A stretch of DNA of 64,000 bases from Strongylocentrotus purpuratus (lineage: Eukaryota; Echinodermata; Echinoidea; Camarodonta; Strongylocentrotidae): NCBI RefSeq assembly GCF_000002235.5, contig NW_022145594.1, positions 16,556,501-16,620,500 of the forward strand, in the 5' to 3' direction. Positions 32,129 through 43,962 of the stretch are shown one piece after another. Position 1 is the stretch's first letter. Every line of letters starts with the position of its first letter. The notes under the pieces are model-generated. The model ran no database searches, was not told where the DNA came from, and saw nothing but the letters and a program-made list of their open reading frames with translations. Made by a program: the position numbers and the translations under genes.

Positions 32129-32799
32129 AGAAACCCATCAACCATTGATAGAGTGTCATCATTATTGTTAATATTGAATCTAGATTTCTGAGGCACTAAA
32201 GATTTGAGAACTTCCCAGGTATTTGATCGACCTTTGCAATGTTGTACCATTTTTTAGTAATACTTTCGTTTTCCTCTTTTCATTACATATGAAACTTTAT
32301 TTCTCAATATTCTGCAACTTGTCCAATCTTCTTCTAATCTACTTACTTTTGCTTTTTTTTTCGATTCAGGAAGCCATGACGACTATTTGTTAGTAACCTT
32401 TCGAGATCATAATGTCATGTGGTTATCAGCAACTCCCATTAAAGGTACTATGTCCCTTTTGCAGCCAACCTCAAATTCTGTAGAACTTTGCAGGAATTAT
32501 GAATATGTCATGTATGTCCTATCTGTGAAATTTAAACGTTAGCAGTGTCATCATATTCAAATTATGCAAGGAAACCCGTTTACTTTATAGACCTCACTGT
32601 CAGACACTATTGAGTGACTGACTGGCTATTCATCTTTGGTAATAACGTACATAAAATGAGCTGTAGAGGGTACATGAGCATTATTTTGTCTACATCAATA
32701 ACCCACTTCTTGTAATGACCAAAATTAAACCGATCGAATCTTTGCACTTATTCATGTCGACGGACATTTTACATCTCACCGACTTTAAACTTCTGCATT

Positions 32800-32840
<41 letters not shown>

Positions 32841-33030
32841 GGTTTGTTTTATTGAAAATCAACTCGCAGGAAGAACTGTGTGACTTTTTAAAATTTTGTT
32901 AAAAACATTAAAATGCGAAATCAAACAATTCATTATATAAATTCAAATTCTTTCAAGTCCATGATATAAATATAAATATTTACATTAAATAATATTTCCT
33001 CTCCTATATTCATTGATTATTATTAGGTCG
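32129..33030. other. Gene-free stretch with (AT)n
   Basis: AT-rich sequence with (AT)n at 32801-32837. I see no gene or element. Confidence 0.5.
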
Positions 33031-33496
33031 TGTTTGTTTTTAACCAGACCGGCTATTAAAATAGTTGCAATAGATTGTAAAAGTGAATAATTGCGTGATT
33101 TTAACAGATTAAACGATCAGTGCTTTCAAGAGAGATGGACGTGTTTTTCGCGAGCTCCTGAAAATTGCACTTTTCTGCAGCCAAATAATGGACTCAAAGA
33201 AACTTTTTATACCAACTGACGACGAAAGGACAGTGGTGAGATTTGTGTAATTCATTTTTCACAAATTTTTAGACTTTTAAAGATTTTGGCCATTTTATAC
33301 TGTTATTTTGGTCAATTTTTAAATATTTATTTTCTTGATTTTTGAACATTAAGCGCAATATAAACACTTTACGCAGAATTCATCTTGGATACAGCGCAAG
33401 TGTGCGCTAGTGAGTTATCTCAGTATTTATTACGCACTGATGTTAACGCAGTACTTTTCAGCAAACAGGTGAACAATTATATTAAATGACGTCACA

Positions 33497-34903
33497 ATGA
33501 CCATCGTTAACGTAAGAAGTCTCCGTGTGAAGGAACTTAAAGCTGAACTGCAGAAACGTGGTCTAAATAAAAATGGTGTAAAAGAAACTTTGGTAAATAG
33601 GCTGCAAAGTGCAATCAATGACAATATCCATCAAGCGAGTAATGACAAAAGAAATCAGGAGACGAATACTGAGCAAGCTGATCTCTATGACCTATTCAAT
33701 CTAGTTTTGTCGTCAGTTCATGAACTAGCCGACAGGCTTATCCATCTTGAAGCTAAGTTCGATAGTGCTGATCTGGTAAAGGAGAAAATAGATCTCAATG
33801 AGATAGTGGGAACTATCTCAAGCGTTAATCCCGCGAGGTATGATAATCGACCAGGAAATGTTTATACCGTCCCGACGAAGAATAGGTTCGATGTCCTTGC
33901 GGATAATCATGTCACTGACGCTGAGCCTGCTACTTCGATGTCGACTAGTGACCAGATGAAAGAGTACCGAGATGGGCATCGCCAGCGCCGCTTGTCTGAG
34001 CTCCATGAATCTGTCCTTGAAGGCACAGACGTCGAGCCTCCTACTCCGATGTCGACGAGCGACCAGATGAAAGAGTACCGAGATGGGCATCGCCAGCGCC
34101 GCTTGTTGGAGGTACCTGCTGCTGTTTTCAAAGGCACTGACGCAAAGCCTTCGACTTCGATGTCGACGAGCGACCAAACCAATGAGTTCCGACAAGGGCA
34201 TCGCCAACGCCGCTTGTCTAAGCTACCTGATGTTGTCATAGAAGGCGACTCGATGATTAAGCACATCGAGGGCCGACTCCTGAGCCGAAAACATCGAGTA
34301 GTCTGCCATCCGAATCCAGGGGCAACGGTGGCTGATATCTCCTCTAAGAAGGCTACTGAGGGTGTAAAGGCGAAAGGAGACGTCATTCTACATGTTGGGT
34401 CAAATGACTTGTCGAAAGGTAATGGTAGTACATCCACCGCCGATGACATCATAGCATTAGCAGACGTGATTGCAGCAAAAGGCTGTGATGTATGCTTGTC
34501 TGGTGTTATACACCGCAGATGGGAATCGGTTCACCAGAGGCGCAGTGTCGATGGGGTTAATGGGCGATTGAGAAGAGCTGCCCGTGAAAGGAGATGGGGT
34601 TTCGTTGACAACGAAAACATAGGTGACAGGCACCTCGGCAGAGATGGGGTCCACATCAATAAGGCAGGACAAGCTGTTCTTGCCTCTAATCTACGCCACT
34701 TTATTGAGCGACCTCAAGGGCCACCTACACCTAATCAGCAAACGTCCTACGCTGAAGTTGTTGGATCTTCAAAGCAGGATTTCGAGATGATTGCTCCGAG
34801 AGGAAGGCTAAAGTCTGCACCTGCTCTTCCAATGTTTCCACTGACAAAAGCTCAACAGGGGTGGGACGAGCATCTACGTCTTGTCATGGCAACATGCTGT
34901 TAA
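33497..34903 (+). CDS. LINE ORF1: SAP domain, 37-aa repeats, SGNH esterase
   Basis: The 468-residue protein starts with a SAP motif (about 5-45: VRSLRVKELKAELQKRGL, KETLVNRL), a helix-extension-helix DNA-binding fold. A Leu/Asp-rich helix follows (about 65-95). Residues about 143-250 are three tandem repeats of 37 residues around MSTSDQMKEYRDGHRQRRL. The C-terminal part is an SGNH hydrolase with GDS (S252), PGAT, GSND (N303) and DGVH (D383, H386), so the catalytic set is complete. CR1-clade ORF1 proteins with an esterase are known; SAP plus this repeat is not an arrangement I recognise. Role inferred: RNP formation or nucleic-acid binding for retrotransposition. Confidence 0.8.
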   Translation: MTIVNVRSLRVKELKAELQKRGLNKNGVKETLVNRLQSAINDNIHQASNDKRNQETNTEQADLYDLFNLVLSSVHELADRLIHLEAKFDSADLVKEKIDLNEIVGTISSVNPARYDNRPGNVYTVPTKNRFDVLADNHVTDAEPATSMSTSDQMKEYRDGHRQRRLSELHESVLEGTDVEPPTPMSTSDQMKEYRDGHRQRRLLEVPAAVFKGTDAKPSTSMSTSDQTNEFRQGHRQRRLSKLPDVVIEGDSMIKHIEGRLLSRKHRVVCHPNPGATVADISSKKATEGVKAKGDVILHVGSNDLSKGNGSTSTADDIIALADVIAAKGCDVCLSGVIHRRWESVHQRRSVDGVNGRLRRAARERRWGFVDNENIGDRHLGRDGVHINKAGQAVLASNLRHFIERPQGPPTPNQQTSYAEVVGSSKQDFEMIAPRGRLKSAPALPMFPLTKAQQGWDEHLRLVMATCC

Positions 34904-35742
34904 ACTCTGTCTCTGATACTGGCATACTACATCATAATCTTCAGGATCAATCTCATGAACTGAATAAGAGTAACATTAAACAGTTGGAAGGTGGTTCAGT
35001 TCCTCCGTTTAAAAACAGGGGCTTAAAATTTGCCCATTTGAATATTCATAGCTTAGTTGCTAAGATTGACGAACTTAGATTACTTCTGAGAAATGCATCA
35101 TTTGATGTTATTGGTTTAAATGAAACATTTTGCGACTCCATGATTGATGATTCTGAATTGTATATAGATGATTATATTTTATTACGTAGAGACCGTACGA
35201 GACATGGTGGTGGTGTGGCTGTATATATATCCAAGAGGTTCAATTATAAAAGAAGGGATGATTTGATTTCATCTACTTTAGAATGCCTTTGGTTTGAATT
35301 GCATTATCCAAATAAGTCTCCCATCCTGGTTGGAGAGTTTTACAGACCTCCAAATTCTCACGTTGATTTCTTTGAAGAATTAGACGAAAATTTGGACTCT
35401 GCTCTCTCGGAAGATATGAGCTGTATTATTTTAGGTGATTTCAATTGTGATTGTATGCCACACCAACTTGATCTGAATGCTGAAAAGTTAATGTTTTATA
35501 CAAATATGTACGGGCTAAGTCAGCTAATTAATACTGCCACAAGAGTTACAAATACCTCTTCTACTTTAATTGATTTGATATTTGTATCAGACAAGGAACT
35601 TTACAATGAATGGGGAATATTTGAAACTAGCATAAGTGATCATTATTTGGTGTATACGGTTCGCGATTTTAGTGCAAAGATCCATAACAAATCTGAATAC
35701 GCAGAATTTCGCTCGTTTAAAAATTCTGTAATATTTACATGA
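34861..35742 (+). CDS. LINE ORF2 N-terminal endonuclease (truncated)
   Basis: An apurinic-type endonuclease domain with FAHLNIHSL, VIGLNETF, RHGGGVAVYI, GEFYRPPNS, IILGDFNCD, LIDLIFVSD and ISDHYLVY covers all expected catalytic blocks. The frame stops at 35742, just where the sequence jumps to the 3' part of ORF2, so RT is absent. The first Met given by the frame may not be the real start. Confidence 0.8.
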   Translation: MGRASTSCHGNMLLNSVSDTGILHHNLQDQSHELNKSNIKQLEGGSVPPFKNRGLKFAHLNIHSLVAKIDELRLLLRNASFDVIGLNETFCDSMIDDSELYIDDYILLRRDRTRHGGGVAVYISKRFNYKRRDDLISSTLECLWFELHYPNKSPILVGEFYRPPNSHVDFFEELDENLDSALSEDMSCIILGDFNCDCMPHQLDLNAEKLMFYTNMYGLSQLINTATRVTNTSSTLIDLIFVSDKELYNEWGIFETSISDHYLVYTVRDFSAKIHNKSEYAEFRSFKNSVIFT

Positions 35743-35744
35743 CT

Positions 35745-36128
35745 TAAAAAATTCAAAAGAGGGCCGCAAGAATAATATTGAACAAGACATATGACACACC
35801 GTCGGCTGATTTGTTCACAAGTCTTAAATGGATGACACTAGACAAGCGGTTTGAGTTAAGTCGCGTTATGATGATATATAAATGCGTTCATAACTTAGCA
35901 CCTTCTTACCTTCAGGTAGGCTTAATCAATCCTAATGATGTACATGAGCATCATACAAGGCAAATAGACAGTGGATGTTTACGTGTGCCTAGATTTCACA
36001 CTGATTGTTATAAGTGTAGCCCAATTGTTGCTTCCATATTTGAATGGAATAAGCTAGATAATTCATTGAGAACGGCTTCCTCTGTCAATTCATTTAAGAG
36101 ATTGTTTAAACAAAGTTGTAATTTGTGA
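35745..36128 (+). pseudogene. LINE ORF2 C-terminal remnant
   Basis: The frame reads RAARIILNKTYDTPS, LKWMTLDKRFELSRVMMIYK, then FEWNKLDNSLRT and a stop at 36128. This is the region that follows the RT thumb in CR1/L2 elements. It is in frame, but cut off from the RT by the deletion at about 35742. Confidence 0.75.
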
Positions 36129-36589
36129 ATGGCTCAGCCGTACATACACTACGTGCATGTTCTGTAATATTTACATGACTTATTCACATAATTGCGACTT
36201 AATTAATATTTTCCTATTGACATTACTGTTTACTAGGTTAATGACTATATTTGTTTTGCAAACGAGTATTATTTTTGTAACTGTTCTGTATAAATGTTAT
36301 AAACGATGTAAATATGTTCATTCAGGGCCCCATGGAAGACCACTACTTGTTGGTGAATGGGCTACCCTGTCAAAATATTAGAAATAAATAAATAAATAAA
36401 TAAATCAGTAAAATGTAGTAATACATTGGAAGTTTACTTCAATTTGACAGAGAATAATTTAAGATTTACAATAGCAAAATAAAGATATACTTTTGATATT
36501 CGTGGGTTTAATACGGATCATGTGCTGATCGGTTTGTAAACAGGGCCAGCTATTTCAAATCGTTACAATAGAGACTAATAGAGAGCGAC

Positions 36590-36647
36590 GGATAAAATAG
36601 GAGAGAAGGGGGAAATTTAGAAAGAGAAAAAGAAAGAGAGGGAATAG

Positions 36648-36683
<36 letters not shown>

Positions 36684-36720
36684 TACAAGAAACAGAAGAG
36701 GGAAGGGAAGAGGAGACGAA
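36590..36720 (+). repeat. (GA)n microsatellite
   Basis: GA-rich tract with a pure (GA)n core at about 36643-36682. Confidence 0.85.
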
Positions 36721-36849
36721 GTTTAGCAGTCACGATTGATACAGCAATGATTTGTCAATTATCTGGATAGAGTCCATTAAAAGTATAATATCATTTTACA
36801 AACTGAAAAAGAATGCAAATATATTTACAAGTGAAAAGCGAAAAGTGTA

Positions 36850-39650
36850 ACTATGTATGATGATCATATAGTTACATAATTATCATTCAATAGATCGACC
36901 AAGAATAGAATTGGGCTTCTTTTGTATCTATCAGTTCTGCATCTGATTGCAGGATGAGGGGCAACCCTTCTCAGAGATTGAGAATATTTATTCTGTCGTG
37001 GGCGTGGCAACCACTCCCTGAAATGAGGTGAATTTATTAGTGATTTAGCAAATCTCTGGCAAAGTTCCCGCCTTCTAGTGTCTAGAGTTCGGAGATTTTG
37101 TAGCGCATTTCCATAGGTCAAGTACAATGATCCCAGTACAATTTTGAGTGCACGTTTCTGGATCCTTTCAATCTGGGCATTTTGTTGGTGTGTTTAGCCT
37201 GGATGCCACACTGGAGCAGCATATTCAACAAGAGGCCAGACATAGCCTGTGTGTACACATAGTAAGTCTCTCCATGGTAATTGGAATGGTTTCAGGGTTC
37301 TTAGCATGTACATGCGCCTATTTGCGTTACGCGCCATGATATCGACATGGCTGTTCCATATAAGATTTGACTGTAGTAGTATCCCAAGGGTTCTTATTGA
37401 TTACACCTCATCAAGGGTCTGGTCCCCAAGACTTACATTGATTGAAAGGAGTTGAGATTTTCCAAAGTTTACTCTCATTACATGACATGTACCGGCATTA
37501 AGCTGCATGGCGTTGTTTTTGCATCAAGTGTTGAGTTCAGATAGGATATTGTGGATTTCAGCAGCCGCACCCCGTGGTATCGATTCCGCTAGTGTCATAT
37601 CACCAACATATTTCCAATGCTCCAATTTTGAGGATGTCAATGCGTCGTTGAAGAGGATTCGGAACAAGATCGGTCCTAAGCGTGTCCCCTGTGGGACGCC
37701 CGCGTTCACTGGAGCCCAGGTAGACATGGCACCTTAGTAGCGAACACACTTGGTGTGACCAGTCAGAAAGTTCAAATATCCGAGGTGCAGGTGAGGGACA
37801 TGACACAAGGTGGATGAGCTTTGAGATGACTACTCTATGATCAACTTTATCAAAAGCCTTAAAAAGTCAGTTGTGACTAGAGTTGGTGTGGTACCTTATT
37901 TGTCGGCATGCTTCGTTAGAAAGTTTACAATATCTACCAGACAGTGTTCGTTAATCTACCCGGTCTACTTCCAAACGGTATGGCATCTAGTTTGGAGGAG
38001 ATATCAGACATCAACCACTTTGTTATGAAGAGTTCTTCTACCTTCAAAAAGTGGTCTGTAAGTGCAATCAGTCACAGTTTATCGATTCTAGCGGGCTTTT
38101 CCTTCGGGTTTGGCACAACAATAGCTTTTTTCCATCTGTGGGAAACTTCCCCTTCCGCGAACGAGCTAGTCAAGATGGTAGGTACTCCATCGGGACCAGC
38201 GGACTTTCCGGGTTTTAGCCATTGGAGTTCACGATGAACTTCCCATGGCTGCACAGTAGGGGATCTCTGAGACGGCAGGTATGATGGTAAGTCGCAAAGT
38301 TGGAGGGGCCGGATGTTGCTAGCAACATCTACAAATCGCTTGTGGATGGTATCTGCAATCTTCGATGTATCCGACTGATCACAACCAGGAATGTCAATGG
38401 TTGGAGAGCATTGCGATCTAGAAGTCATGAGCTTAATGTTCCACGAAGTAGGATTGTCCGATTTCAGCTGAGCCACATAATCGTGGTAGAATAGGCGTTT
38501 CTCTTAACCTATGATTCGGATGATTTGTAACCCATGACTTATCCTTCTGATGCATTTTCACTTCCTGTGTTTGAAAATGTGTGTCAAGAGCTGATTGGAA
38601 GGATGTGTAAAATGCGTCACATTTATTAGATGTCACAGCATCTTCAACTTCAGGCTTAGTTTGAACAGATATCCACCGGCCGAAGGAGCTTATGTCAGAA
38701 TCGCGCATCAGTCTGATGACTCGTCTGGAGAAAACGTTCCGTTTGTAAGGATATATATATTATGTACCCCGCTCAACAGAATTATGGTCACTCAGTCCTA
38801 GCAGTGACATGACGCCAGCCTCACTGTAGAGGTCTTTCATATTTGTCAAAATTTGGTCCAATGTAGCTGTATTTCGGGTAGGTTTCTGGACGATCTGTTT
38901 GAGCAAAGTGCTTGTACAGACCACGTCGGTGTTCATTTGGTTAAAGTTGCCCATTATGATGAAGCCAGCGGAAGGGTGCTTCGACCTAAGTTGGTCTACT
39001 GAGCTAATGCGATGGTCGGCCAGTTCTTGCTTGTTGACACTATTTGGTGGGAAGTAGGCTGACGCCACAAAGATACTTGCTATCTCACGTGGCAGCCGAC
39101 GCGGCCGAATCTGTCCCCAGAAAACTTCGATGTCTTCAGGAACGTGTATGTCAGGTACGGGCCTGGGTGACATTTGTTCATTTATGTATATGGATACTCC
39201 ACCTCCTCTCTTATGACTTCTGCATTTGTGAAGGTGGCTAAAGCCATTAATTTCGAAATAATCAAATGTTTCTGGGGTCAACCATGTTTCACTGAGCGCA
39301 CAAACGTCAATTCTGCTCTCATGGATGATTGTTTGAAATTCATCCGCCTTGTTGAATAGCGATCTCATATATTGCTCATAAGAATTCGAGGGAAATCAAA
39401 CTTTCGTGGTGTTTGCTTGTTTTTAGATGAAGTTTGTATGTTTACAAGGTTGGAACGAGTTGCATCGGTAGATAGTGGAGAGGGGTCATTTCGACTCGTA
39501 ATGCCAACACTAAGTTGGCGGTTCCTGCGAGATCCGCCCCTACGTCGGCGAGCTAGGAATATACCACGCTCCTTAGCAACTAGCTTCACATCACCAGACA
39601 ACGGTATCCTGTCTGAACTGCTTACGTAATTAGTAGAGCTGATTCATAGA
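36850..39650 (-). mobile_element. Degenerate CR1/L2-like LINE, EN to 3' end
   Basis: Read on the minus strand, the order is a basic N-terminal segment (39601-39365), endonuclease (39368-38760), linker (38708-38433), RT fingers with KSAGPDGVP (38476-38072), RT palm (37806-37524) and the C-terminal region (37127-36864). Frameshifts and stops separate the parts. The catalytic YADD has become YVGD near 37610, so one catalytic aspartate is lost. It is a dead copy of a different family from the ORF1-bearing LINE next to it. Confidence 0.8.
38760..39368 (-). pseudogene. LINE endonuclease domain fragment
   Basis: 202 codons containing RSLFNKADEF, VCALSETWL, KRGGGVSIYI, SAYFPPNS, IIMGNFNQM (GNFN in place of GDFN), ATLDQILTN and LGLSDHNSV. 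The fold is recognisable, but the Asp-to-Asn change and the flanking frame breaks argue against function. Confidence 0.75.
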
Positions 39651-39969
39651 CATGTAGCTCCGATTAGTCTGATCGGGCAACGTCCCCTAGAGTCCAGCAG
39701 CCTAACATGTAAGCCTATGGAATTTTACGACAAGAATTGTGGTTTAAAAGTAAGTCGCATCCACCCCGACGTACGTTGACACTAGCTCTTTCATTGAAAC
39801 CCTCATGTCCCTTTGACTCTTCAAAGTTCACCCACCGTAATTTGATAAAAAAATAGGTCACATATGCTCACCATTGCCTATGTAACATTTGTGTAACAAG
39901 TCGAACTTTGGACAAAATTTGCCACGCCAGTGTAATGTTATAGGTCAATCTCACGAAGCATGAATTATC

Positions 39970-40920
39970 TGATTGGTTAATTATGTCCATTTCAACCACC
40001 CCCCCCCCCCCTCCTACCGTTATTTTTCCATTTAGTATAGGCAAACATTTTGCTGAGGTAATCAAAGACAGGTATTCATGACACAACATGGACTATTCGA
40101 TTATTTACAGAGGGGTGCAATTGTGCACCACATCAAACTCCCCTACTTTCAGTCAAGTATTTCATTGTATTAAATAATTCGGTAGGTTTATTTTACTAAC
40201 AGTTTAATCATCAGATATCAATGATAGTAAAGAGTTATGGAAAAAAAGTTCTTGTATTTTATATTTAGCAAAGCAACCTCACATACAATATCACTATCAA
40301 GTGTCGTCTGCTGATTGTCGTCTGCTATACACCTTCAGGGCACATATTTACGGATATATTTGGTTAGACACCTGTCATTTATAAGTCTTTAATTGTTTAC
40401 ACACATACAATTACAACACACACGAACACTCTCATTTCCCCTCCCCAACACACAATTTCAGCACACCCGGTTCACACATCATACCCAATATCATACGGCC
40501 TGCAACAGAGTGGAACATTCTACGTAGTTGACAATTTTCCTGCAAAATAGACCTCTTGAATTTTGTAAGACGCAATTCACCCTGTTCTGATGACTTGGAT
40601 GCATGTTCAGATAACAGCGGCTGCGTTTCCGTACAGAAATAAAGCTAGTTTGCGATAAGAAATAGCCAATTTTTCGATAATTTCACAAAATATATTTGCC
40701 GCCGCATACAATATGACGTCATTGACAGCTGATTGGCTAGTTTGTTAGTGACATCGAACGAGCTACGTTTGTGCTGGCAGTGGTCCAGCCAGCGAAATGA
40801 GACAACCGGAGCAATATGGTATGTTATGCGTAGCGGTTCCATTGTTCGTGTTCTATTGATGATCCAGAGCAATTTAGGCTCACGGGCGAAATCAAGTGAC
40901 CTTTCTAAAGGTCCAGTCAA
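39970..40920. other. Gene-free stretch
   Basis: Contains a poly(C) run at about 39999-40010. The short ORFs on both strands have no recognised domain. Confidence 0.45.
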
Positions 40921-40926
40921 ACATAA

Positions 40927-41385
40927 AGGCCCGGTCACACAGAGCGACGCATGGGGGACGAACGGCAGGCGCATTGAAAATCGGAAAAGTTCGTAAGTCT
41001 AATTTTTGTCAGGATTTGGGAGAAGCTAGCGAGCTGACACTGAATGCAAAGCGTGTTGCTAGCGCGCTTCGCATATACAGGGTGTGTGCTGTACGAAAGT
41101 ATGGTGTTGGACTAACGCGCTCCGCGCATGTCTAGCGTCCTTTTGGCGTGTTCATTTATGCGTCGAGCTCCGCGCACACTTTTGAGCATGCTCAAAAAAA
41201 TCCCGACACACACAGCGAATGACGACGAATGCATAGCGTTGGTCCAGCGTTGGTCAAGCGCGCTCGACAAACGAGTAACGAAGGATGACGAACAGCTTGC
41301 GAACGACAACACACTGGTTAAAATTGTAAATTTCCAATGCGCTAGCCGTGCGTCCCCCATGTGTCTCCTGTGTGTGATCGGGCCT
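40927..41385. mobile_element. Foldback MITE with TAA target duplication
   Basis: The left end AGGCCCGGTCACACAGAGCG and the right end GTGTGTGATCGGGCCT are inverted copies, continuing with CGCATGGGGGACGAACGGC against GCCGTGCGTCCCCCATGTG. TAA flanks both ends (40924-40926 and 41386-41388). A 3-bp TAA duplication with GGSCC-like ends fits PIF/Harbinger-derived MITEs. Its interior is CpG-rich without a coding frame. Confidence 0.75.
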
Positions 41386-41409
41386 TAAGTCAGGGTCGAG
41401 CGTCCTTTT

Positions 41410-41478
41410 AGGCCCGAATTCACAAAGGAGGTTTGTCGACAAACCTAGGTTTATGTGCGTCAAAACGAATTTGGGCCT
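41410..41478. repeat. 69-bp mini-foldback related to the 2.73-kb MITE
   Basis: AGGCCCGAATTCACAAAGGA at the left and CGAATTTGGGCCTTA at the right enclose TTTGTCGACAAACC. It is a shortened relative of 2729-2902, inserted 25 bases from the TAA-flanked element. Confidence 0.65.
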
Positions 41479-42344
41479 TAGAGTTCAAGAAAATGGCGTT
41501 GTTACCAATTACGTCATTCAACGTCATTCTTTGACGTCAAGGGGTGGGCGTACGCACACACTCAAACACGTAATGTACATACATTATCCAACACAGAGTA
41601 TCAAGACGCTCAGAACAAACGTTGTTTTACGAGCTGCCATTCTTCAATATTGCTCAAATCCCGTTTCAAAATGACGACAAAAGTACACATAACACAATTC
41701 ACCAAAAAGCAAGTGAAAATCACGGCTATTAGCGATAAATTTACCTCTATTTTATTCCAGCGACATATCGCTTGTGGCAGCCAGCAATTAGCGCCCTTCT
41801 TGAATTTTTCTGGATTGAGTCTACTACGATAAATTGGCTTGACTAAATTAAATAACAATTCATTAAACGCGGGCTTTGGTGGATACAATTTCGGAAGTTA
41901 GGAAATGTTTTTTCAGAGTAAAAAGTGTCCGTGGATCTGAGTACCTGGAGACTTGGATCACGATAATGCCGAGAATACTTTACCGATGATCAGATACCAA
42001 GTAAATTTTATTACAAAGAACCGATTCCGACGTCCAGAAATGATTTCCGGTGACTGGATTATGGTTATTCACAACGGAAAGGCCAGCAGACGAAAAGTGC
42101 GTTCCCGATTTGGCGCATGCGCAGTGTACAATAACGAACTCGCTGCACGCGGTAAAGTTGAGCTATGACTCACTCCCTGGGTCAAACTGCGCAGTGTGAT
42201 AAGCAGTGGCTGGGCTAGCCTCTTGTCGATGGCCCTCGCTTCGCTCGCCAGAGAAACCGAAGCGCTTGCGCTGAAGGCCTCTTGACAAGTGATCTGAATT
42301 ATATATACATGAGACCCGATTTCCTACTGAATTATGCATGTCTA

Positions 42345-42425
42345 AACCGAAGCAATTGTGTGTGTGTGTATGTGTGTTTATGTGTACGCATGTATAGACT
42401 ACGTGAATAATGTAACCACCGCAGT

Positions 42426-42465
<40 letters not shown>
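42345..42465. repeat. Two (TG)n microsatellites
   Basis: A short interrupted TG tract at about 42357-42382 and a purer one at about 42430-42462. Confidence 0.85.
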
Positions 42466-43036
42466 TGGGTTTGCCAAACTAGGCTAGACTGCAAGCACAG
42501 ACCCTAATTTGATACTTATTTTTAAAAAAAATCATTGTGCCTTGAGAAAAGCCTGGCCCAGCTACCTACTGGTACCTCCTAGTTGTGCGATACCGGTCAG
42601 GAGCAGCTATATGGTATATGTTAGTCTTATAGTGCAGACTTTCTTTAACGACTGACCAGGGTTTGTGCTTGCAGACTACAGGCGGCCAGTCTCCCTCTCA
42701 CGGAGGAAATTCGCACAGAGTGGTAGATATTACGTCATAGTAGCTATCTCTGATTGGTTTATTTTCACCGACACCGAAATCAGCGAGAATCAGCTTTGAA
42801 GAAAAATCGCTTGAACGCTTTCCCCGCAGTAACCGTGTTTTTAACGGCCTTTTGATTTGTGATTCATGTTTGTGATTCTTGCTTTTAAAAAATCGCTTGA
42901 ACGCACCTCTTGAACGTTATTTCATCGGCGCGGGCGTCAGCCCGAGCGCCTATCATCACTGGTGAACTCATCATTATTCATATTATGTGTATCGTATGTG
43001 TGACGAGCGTATTCTCATGCATGATTCATAAAGTGA

Positions 43037-43740
43037 CTCTCACACTCTGCCGTGTAGGCCTACCGTGTGCCACCGTGCGCGAAAATGTCTGCGGACGGTG
43101 GAGAACGGCGAGGGCACACGGTGGTTCGTTATCAAAGCGAGCAACACGTTAATAGGGCGTTGGCGCTTATTTACCCCCGGTGGGACCCGGCGAAAGTTTT
43201 GGGCATGTTTAAAACTTTGGCCGGCTGGCACCGGCCGCAAGTAAGCGGCAAGAGGACGGTGTTGAACGGTATGAGGACGGTATGAATACGTTATGAAAAC
43301 GGTCACACTGTATGAACACGTTCACAACACGCTCATAACCCGTTACAGAACGGTGATGAAAAATGGAGAGCGGACTGACCGTTGCCGTTCAAATCGGGGT
43401 ATTTATGGCAGTCGTGTCAAGACGTCAGCAGTCCGGGGACTCGCTCACAGGACGCTCCGAGCGGTGAGGGGACGCTAAGTGACTGGTAGGTGGCTGCTAC
43501 AAACCCGGTGCACACGTTCGAGACCCGGTATGGGCCCGGTATGGAAACGGCCAAAATTTTCAACAAAAGTCAACCTGGGCGGTGAAGACGGTAGAAGCAC
43601 GTTCAACACCCGGTATGCGCCCGGTGAGAACGGTCAGAAGATGGCAACGAAACGGTGAAAAGATTAATTTTATGAATTTTTTTTGCGGCCGGGGACAAGT
43701 TCGCTCAAAACCCAACGTTCTGGACGGCAGAGTGTGAGAG
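43037..43740. mobile_element. Foldback element with CTCTCACACTCTGCCGT ends
   Basis: A perfect 17-base inverted repeat (43037-43053 and 43724-43740) encloses about 670 bases of CpG-rich sequence built on ACGGT, CCGGT and ACGTT motifs on the forward strand. There is no coding frame. It lies between inverted copies of GCGGGCG..CGAGCGCC..ATCACTGGTG at 42930-42966 and 43934-43972, so it appears nested in an older palindrome. Confidence 0.7.
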
Positions 43741-43962
43741 CTCCATAAGAATAGCCTTATTTGGTGATCGATCAATTTGAATCAACCAATCAAATATCAT
43801 ATCCAGTTTCCTCATCGCTGATTGGCCTATTTTGGTCCATGCTACATAAATATTCATAAAAGTGCTTTACAGGGGGTACGTAGATTTTCAACGAACGAAA
43901 CGAGGAACATGAAAGAAAATAAAAGTGTTCGCATGCACCAGTGATGTAAGGCGCTCGCCCGC

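Larger units (their letters stand above)
33180..36405 (+). mobile_element. CR1/L2-like LINE, internally deleted, SAP-SGNH ORF1
   Basis: In order: a likely 5' leader, ORF1 (33497-34903), the ORF2 endonuclease start (34861-35742), an abrupt join to the last part of ORF2 (about 35745-36128), a 3' UTR and an (AAAT)n tail at 36384-36404. Nearly all of the RT is missing. ORF1 is complete and overlaps the ORF2 frame by about 43 bases in a different frame. The copy looks young, since neither ORF1 nor the endonuclease has an internal stop. Confidence 0.85.

Noticed and set aside
33818..34452. Minus-strand ORFs opposite the LINE ORF1
   Set aside because: Shadows caused by the triplicated 111-nt repeat; no domain on that strand.
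32990..36560. Target-site duplication around the SAP-SGNH LINE
   Set aside because: ACCGGCTATTAAAAT upstream and GCCAGCTATTTCAAAT downstream are loosely alike, but too diverged and too far from the tail to call.
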